From Roseomonas populi (GTDB lineage: Bacteria > Pseudomonadota > Alphaproteobacteria > Acetobacterales > Acetobacteraceae), in NCBI RefSeq assembly GCF_024594815.1, contig NZ_JANJOU010000001.1:186001-250000 (forward strand): a stretch of DNA of 64,000 nt, written 5' to 3'. Within the stretch, counting starts at the first letter, position 1. Each line of letters starts with the position of its first letter. The notes under the pieces were generated by a model that saw nothing but the letters and a program-made list of their open reading frames with translations, ran no database searches and had not been told where the DNA came from. Below, in pieces: positions 60,017 through 64,000 of the stretch. Both the position numbers and the translations under genes were made by a program.

Positions 60017-60286
60017 ATGATCCCGAGCATGACAAGCACGCCGCAAAATGCCGTGCTCACCGCCGTCGATGAATTGCACGGCGTGCTGAGCCTCGCCGAG
60101 GCCCTTCTCCTGGGAGGACGGGACCTTGATCTGCAAGGGCTGGAGGGAGAGGTGGCGACGCTGTGCGACGCCGCCCTGGCATTGCCGCCCGAGGAAGGGC
60201 GCGCGACGCGGCCAGCGCTGACGGGATTGCTGGCTCAGGTGAACGGGCTGCGGTCGCGGATTTCCCGCGCCGGTGCCGGCGCATGA
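60017..60286 (+). CDS. Small flagellar-cluster protein, possibly chaperone-like
   Basis: Function not certain. 89 residues (alternative start 60029). It is all-helical: TAVDELHGVLSLAEALLLGG, LEGEVATLCDAALALPPEEG and PALTGLLAQVNGLRSRISRA. Size and position beside fliO/fliP and flgB fit a FlgN-like export chaperone, but the sequence shows no clear signature. Confidence 0.6.
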   Translation: MIPSMTSTPQNAVLTAVDELHGVLSLAEALLLGGRDLDLQGLEGEVATLCDAALALPPEEGRATRPALTGLLAQVNGLRSRISRAGAGA

Positions 60287-60295
60287 GGGCGGACC

Positions 60296-60541
60296 ATGGA
60301 CGGTGGGATGGGGCAGTGGGTGACGGCGGCCGGCGCGCTGGCGCTGGTGCTGGGGCTGCTGTGGCTGGTGGCGCGGCTGGCGCGGCGCGGCGGTCTGGCC
60401 GTGGCGGGACCGCGGCGGATGCGGGTGGTGGAGGTGACGCCGATCGATTCGCGGCGGCGGGCCGTGATCCTGCGGGTGGACGGGCGGGAGGCGCTGGTCG
60501 TGACGGGCGGGCCGCAGGACAGCTTCCTCGGCTGGCTCTGA
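60296..60541 (+). CDS. fliO: Flagellar biosynthesis protein FliO
   Basis: Assists FliP assembly. 81 residues with one transmembrane helix (VTAAGALALVLGLLWLVARL) and the cytoplasmic FliO domain: RRMRVVEVTPIDSRRRAVIL and RVDGREALVVTGGPQDSFLG. Next to fliP. Confidence 0.85.
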   Translation: MDGGMGQWVTAAGALALVLGLLWLVARLARRGGLAVAGPRRMRVVEVTPIDSRRRAVILRVDGREALVVTGGPQDSFLGWL

Positions 60542-60561
60542 TCGCGGGCGCGCTGCTGCTG

Positions 60562-61254
60562 GTGCCGGGGGTGGCGCTGGCGCATTCCGTGTCGCTGGAT
60601 TTCGGCGGTTCGGGGGCGGGCAGCACGGCGCGGCTGGTGCAGCTGACGGCGCTGATCGGGCTGCTGTCCCTGGCCCCTTCCCTGCTGGTAATGGCGACGG
60701 CCTTCGCGCGCATCGTGATCGTGCTCTCGCTCCTGCGGAGTGCGATCGGCGCGCAGGGCATTCCGCCGAACCCCGTGCTGATCGGGCTGGCGCTGTTCCT
60801 GACCTTCTTCGTGATGCAGCCGGTCGTGGAGGCGAGTTGGGCGCAGGGGCTGCAGCCGATGCTGGCGGGGCAGATGGCGGAGCTGGACGGGCTGGCGGCC
60901 TCGGCGGAGCCGTTCCGCAAGTTCATGCTGGCGAATGCGCGGGAGACGGACCTGGCGCTGTTCCTGGACTTGGCAGGGCTGCCGGCGCAGGCAGCGGCGG
61001 ATCAGGCGCCGTGGCGCGCGCTGGTGCCGGCCTTCATGGTGAGCGAGCTGAAGCGCGGCTTCGAGATCGGCTTTCTGATGTTCCTGCCGTTCCTCGTTAT
61101 CGATCTTGTCGCGGCGTCGCTGCTGATGTCGCTGGGCATGATGATGCTGCCGCCGAGCGTGGTGGCGCTGCCCTTCAAGATCATCTTCTTCGTGATGGTG
61201 GACGGGTGGCGGCTGGTTTCGGCGAGCCTGGTGCAGGGCTTTGCCGGGAACTGA
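60562..61254 (+). CDS. fliP: Flagellar export protein FliP
   Basis: Core of the export gate. The body is intact: LSLAPSLLVMATAFARIVIV, LSLLRSAIGAQGIPPNPVLI, GLALFLTFFVMQPVVEASWA, LVPAFMVSELKRGFEIGFLM and SLGMMMLPPSVVALPFKIIF. The first standard start codon is GTG 60562, giving 230 residues. The upstream in-frame sequence LALIAGALLLVPGVALAHSV is a good signal peptide with no ATG, GTG or TTG before it; only CTG codons (60532, 60538) are available, overlapping the fliO stop. The true start is therefore uncertain. Confidence 0.9.
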   Translation: MPGVALAHSVSLDFGGSGAGSTARLVQLTALIGLLSLAPSLLVMATAFARIVIVLSLLRSAIGAQGIPPNPVLIGLALFLTFFVMQPVVEASWAQGLQPMLAGQMAELDGLAASAEPFRKFMLANARETDLALFLDLAGLPAQAAADQAPWRALVPAFMVSELKRGFEIGFLMFLPFLVIDLVAASLLMSLGMMMLPPSVVALPFKIIFFVMVDGWRLVSASLVQGFAGN

Positions 61255-61277
61255 AAACGGCCGCCATGCCCCCGCGC

Positions 61278-61461
61278 CCCCAATCCGTCACCGCACGCCC
61301 CCATCTTGAAGGATGGTCAGGCGGGCGACGGCCAAACCGGGGGGCCGGTGGAGCATGGCGGCCGGAGAGAGACGGCCGCCGCGGCCCCGTGTTCCCAATC
61401 CGTCACCGCACGCCAGAATGGCGGGCGACGGCCAAACGGGAACCGGTGGAGCGCGGCGGCC
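61278..61461. repeat. Imperfect direct repeat in the fliP-speE gap
   Basis: CCCAATCCGTCACCGCACGCC, then GGCGGGCGACGGCCAAAC and CCGGTGGAGC occur at 61278-61353 and again at 61394-61461. The second copy is about 8 bases shorter. The intergenic region otherwise holds nothing visible. Confidence 0.75.
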
Positions 61462-61483
61462 GTAGCCGCCCCTGCCCTGGCCT

Positions 61484-62356
61484 TCAGGCCTTCTGGGGCA
61501 GGTGCTTCGAGATGTACGGGGGCAGGTTGAAGGCGCCCACGTGGATTTCCGGCGTCCAGTAGCCGGTCTTGCCGAGGATGCCGGCGCGCTCGGCGCGGGC
61601 GCGGATCTCGTCCACGCCGACGCTCCGCATCGAAGCGTCCTTCGCGGCCCAGCCGAGCGTCATGTAGCCGCCGACATAGGTGGGGACGGCGGCGACAAAG
61701 GCCCAGATGTCCGGGAAGGCCTTACCGCGACGGACCGAGGTCTCGGCGAGTTCCTCCGCCTGCATGATGGGAACGCCGCACTGGTTCACGATGAGGCCGC
61801 GATCCGAGAGCAGGCGCGCCGCATTGGCATAGAACTCGTCGGTGAAGAGGACCTCGCCGACGCCGATCGGGTCTGTGCTGTCCACGATCACCACGTCGAA
61901 GGAGCCGTCGACGGCCTTGCGGACGTAATCGATGCCGTCGGCGACGAGAACCTCGGCGCGCGGGTCGTTCCAGGCATCGCCGGCGACGCCGGGCAGGAAC
62001 TCCTTCGCGAGGCGGATGACCTCGCCGTCGATCTCGACCATGACGGCCTTCTCGACGTTCTTGTGCTCGAGCACGCGGCGGAGGACGCCACCATCGCCTG
62101 CGCCGATGATCAGGACGCGCTTGGCATCGCCGTGGGCGAGCAGCGGGACGTGCGTCAGCATCTCCTGATAGACGAACTCGTCCATCTCGGTGATCTGCAC
62201 GACGCCGTCGAGCAGCATGACGCGGCCATGCGTCTCGGATTCGAAGACCATGATGTCCTGGAAGTCGGACTTCACGCGGGCGAGCTCGCGCACGACGCGG
62301 AAGCGCTGGCCCCAGGCGGGGTAAAGCGTCTCGTTCACCCAGGAGTCAGTGGTCAT
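61484..62356 (-). CDS. speE: Spermidine synthase
   Basis: Transfers aminopropyl from decarboxylated SAM to putrescine. 290 residues. VMLLDGVVQITEMDEFVYQE and MLTHVPLLAHGDAKRVLIIG carry the substrate and nucleotide contacts; GAGDGGVLRRVLEHKNVEKA is the SAM motif. DVVIVDSTDPIGVGEVLFTD has the catalytic Asp. Downstream of speD on the same strand. Confidence 0.95.
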   Translation of the reverse strand: MTTDSWVNETLYPAWGQRFRVVRELARVKSDFQDIMVFESETHGRVMLLDGVVQITEMDEFVYQEMLTHVPLLAHGDAKRVLIIGAGDGGVLRRVLEHKNVEKAVMVEIDGEVIRLAKEFLPGVAGDAWNDPRAEVLVADGIDYVRKAVDGSFDVVIVDSTDPIGVGEVLFTDEFYANAARLLSDRGLIVNQCGVPIMQAEELAETSVRRGKAFPDIWAFVAAVPTYVGGYMTLGWAAKDASMRSVGVDEIRARAERAGILGKTGYWTPEIHVGAFNLPPYISKHLPQKA

Positions 62357-62378
62357 CGACGGTCTCCGGACAGAAGAA

Positions 62379-62405
62379 GGGGGCGGACCCTAGGGCCCGC
62401 CCCCC
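62379..62405. other. GC-rich palindrome between speD and speE
   Basis: GGGGGCGGACCCTAGGGCCC followed by GCCCCC is a near-perfect palindrome with one mismatch. It may be an attenuating or RNA-processing hairpin between the two genes. There is no T tract. Confidence 0.45.
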
Positions 62406-62429
62406 GGTCTCGTGCGTGACGTTCTGGTG

Positions 62430-62888
62430 TCAGGCCTGCATGCCGCGGCGGTGCTCCGCCAGCTGCACGCGCTCCGGCAGGAAGCCGCGCTTCAGCACGG
62501 GAATCGCCAGGTAGGGGTCGCAGACGCCGCAGACGAAGATGTCGAGCGCGGCATAGGACTTCTCGGGCCAGGTGTGGATCGAGACATGGCTCTCGGCCAG
62601 CACGAGCACGCCGCTCACCCCGCCATTCGGCTGGAAGTGGTGGAAGTGGCCGTGCAGGATCGTCGCGCCCGTCTCGATCGCGGCCTCGCGCAGCACCTCG
62701 TCGATGTGCGCGGGATCGTCGAGGTTCGTCGCACCCCACAGATCAATAATCAGGTGAGTCCCGGCGAAGCGAACGCCGTTCTTCTCGACGAAGTAGTCCT
62801 TCGTCTCTTCAGTGAACTGGGCTTCGCTCGGGCTTGCATCCGAGACCATCCCCAGCGGAGCAACGTGAAAGTCCATTTGGGCCCCCAT
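62430..62888 (-). CDS. speD: S-adenosylmethionine decarboxylase proenzyme
   Basis: Makes decarboxylated SAM for SpeE. 152 residues from ATG 62888 (alternative 62876). The self-cleavage and pyruvoyl-forming Ser is in VLAESHVSIHTWPEKSYAAL. HLIIDLWGATNLDDPAHIDE and LDIFVCGVCDPYLAIPVLKR are further family blocks. This is the short bacterial class 1B type. Confidence 0.93.
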   Translation of the reverse strand: MGAQMDFHVAPLGMVSDASPSEAQFTEETKDYFVEKNGVRFAGTHLIIDLWGATNLDDPAHIDEVLREAAIETGATILHGHFHHFQPNGGVSGVLVLAESHVSIHTWPEKSYAALDIFVCGVCDPYLAIPVLKRGFLPERVQLAEHRRGMQA

Positions 62889-62996
62889 TCCTCGACCGGC
62901 AGATGACCAGGACGATCGGAAATTCGATCAGGTCAACGGCGGCGCATATGAGGCACGCGGGCCCCTATCGCAAGTGAATTCGGAACATTCTGGCCG

Positions 62997-63022
62997 AAAA
63001 AAACGCGGCTCCCCCCCGCGTT
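62997..63022 (-). terminator. Rho-independent terminator of the repeat-protein gene
   Basis: On the minus strand AACGCGG-GGGGGAG-CCGCGTT followed by a run of T (plus-strand A tract 62997-63003). It lies 12 bases after the stop of the gene at 63034. Confidence 0.85.
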
Positions 63023-63033
63023 CGACGCGTGGC

Positions 63034-64000
63034 TTACCTTGAAGAAGCTGCCGCTGTCCGGAAGGCCTCCAGCCTCTCTGGGAATCCCCGGAAAAGGTCC
63101 AGTTCGCGCTGGAGCCGGGGAAGATCGGAGAGGCCGCGGACCGGATCGGCCGTGAGGAGGCCGACCGCCTCGGCCACGGAGCCGCTCCCGAGTTTTGACA
63201 GCCACCCCGTGCGGATTGCGGAGAGGCGGCTGGCATCCCCTGCGAGGGCAGCGAAGGCGGTTGCGCGAAGCAGGTTGAGGGGTGTGGCCGGATCCGATGG
63301 GGTCCCGGCGGCCAGCGTCAGTAGCGCGTCCGAGGCGCCGGTCCAATCCCGGCGCTCTGCGAGAAGGTTCGCCAGCGTTGGCAGGCCAGGGGTGCCGAGG
63401 CCGCGGAGAATAGATGCCGCCTCCTCAGCGGCCCCCGCGGTGGCCTTGGCGCGCGCGAGGAGGAGCCCGCGCTCGACGGCCTGGTCCGGCAGGTCCGGCG
63501 CCTTCTCGATAGCGGCGGCGGCACCGGCCGCGTCGCCGGCGGCGAGGCGGAGGGCGGCGACGCGGAGCGCCAGGGTGGGGCGCGCCTCGGCCGGGGCGCG
63601 CTCCAGCGCCTGGGTGGCGAGGGTGGCGGCGCGGTCGGGCAGTTCCATGGCGTTCAGGCGTTCGGCGAGGGTCAGGAGAGCCTCGGCCGCGCGGATCCCT
63701 GCCGGGAGCAGGGGCGCGTGTGCCTCGACCAGGGCGACGGCGAGGGTCGGCGGCTCCTGGACCATGGCCTGCAGCAGGGCGGCTTCCTGCAGAGGGCGGA
63801 GCTGGGCGGCGCGATCGGGGTAGCCCTCGGCGGTCTCCTTCAACATGTCCAGCGCGCCGCGACCGTCGCCGGCCTGCTGGCGCAGGGCCGCCGCGCGCAG
63901 GCGGGTGCCGAACTCCTCCGTGTCGCCGCGCCAGGCGAATAGCGCGGCCTCCAGCGCCGCGGCCGCGGCCGCAGGGGTGATCGTGCCAGCGGCGAGGCGG
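63034..64000 (-). CDS. TPR-like Ala-rich protein (partial, runs off right edge)
   Basis: Function unknown. The frame is open to base 64000, so the N-terminus is outside; the ATG at 63846 is probably internal. The visible 320 residues are repeated helical pairs of TPR-like spacing: AALEAALFAWRGDTEEFGTR, AAQLRPLQEAALLQAMVQEP, PTLALRVAALRLAAGDAAGA and AKATAGAAEEAASILRGLGT. It is likely a protein-interaction scaffold. Large repeat proteins are common next to alphaproteobacterial flagellar clusters, which is only a positional hint. Confidence 0.7.
   Translation of the reverse strand, partial: RLAAGTITPAAAAAALEAALFAWRGDTEEFGTRLRAAALRQQAGDGRGALDMLKETAEGYPDRAAQLRPLQEAALLQAMVQEPPTLAVALVEAHAPLLPAGIRAAEALLTLAERLNAMELPDRAATLATQALERAPAEARPTLALRVAALRLAAGDAAGAAAAIEKAPDLPDQAVERGLLLARAKATAGAAEEAASILRGLGTPGLPTLANLLAERRDWTGASDALLTLAAGTPSDPATPLNLLRATAFAALAGDASRLSAIRTGWLSKLGSGSVAEAVGLLTADPVRGLSDLPRLQRELDLFRGFPERLEAFRTAAASSR

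Noticed and set aside
61278-61461. CRISPR-like repeat unit
   Set aside because: Only two copies, imperfect, with different internal lengths and no regular spacers or cas genes.

Overview
The window is GC-rich chromosomal DNA of an alphaproteobacterium, most likely of the Acetobacteraceae (Roseomonas-like). The evidence is the gene content (ffh-rpsP-rimM, a CckA-like kinase beside flagellar export genes, class I PHA synthase, speD/speE) and an alphaproteobacterial GTTC-N7-GTTC LexA box in front of recA.

Layout. 1-2328: ffh-rpsP-rimM on the minus strand, rimM running off the left edge. 2329-4772: sparse, with a small ORF, a frameshifted gene remnant and a small membrane protein. 4773-22869: an 18.1-kb integrated element in the 3' end of a tRNA-Glu gene, bounded by a 26-bp direct repeat. 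It carries a tyrosine integrase, a tape-measure-like gene, four overlapping paralogous HTH genes read leftward from a divergent control region, three tandem twin-arginine-signal proteins, an AlpA/Xis-like protein, a primase-like protein, a DUF927 helicase-like ATPase, a prohead-protease-like protein and a small-terminase-like HTH protein. No large terminase, portal or major capsid gene is visible. The layout resembles a phage satellite or a strongly reduced prophage.

22928-29684: glycine-zipper lipoprotein, recJ, glpX, hom and an aminotransferase in one tight minus-strand series, then a lipoprotein. 29867-36583: phaC, two paralogous lipoproteins, an OmpR/EnvZ-type two-component pair and an AlkA-type glycosylase. 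37012-41560: ATP-grasp and alpha-E proteins, an asparaginase and a class I glutamine amidotransferase. 41582-45000: YdeP-type molybdopterin oxidoreductase with a catalase-family protein. 45414-48062: alaS.

48063-50650 is a second accessory patch: three mini-hairpins, a solitary transposase N-terminal domain, and an AT-richer two-gene operon. The first gene product aligns by eye along its length with lambda RexA as I remember it, and the second has a RexB-like four-helix topology. I regard this as the best candidate for an undescribed phage-exclusion system in the window.

50839-53729: M20 peptidase and a solute-binding protein, convergent on a strong hairpin. 53889-56671: recA (with terminator, promoter and LexA box) and a CckA-like hybrid kinase. 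56679-61254: flagellar export and rod genes, flhB-fliR-fliQ-fliE-flgC-flgB on minus and a small ORF-fliO-fliP on plus. 61484-62888: spermidine synthesis genes. 63034-64000: a repeat-rich protein running off the right edge.
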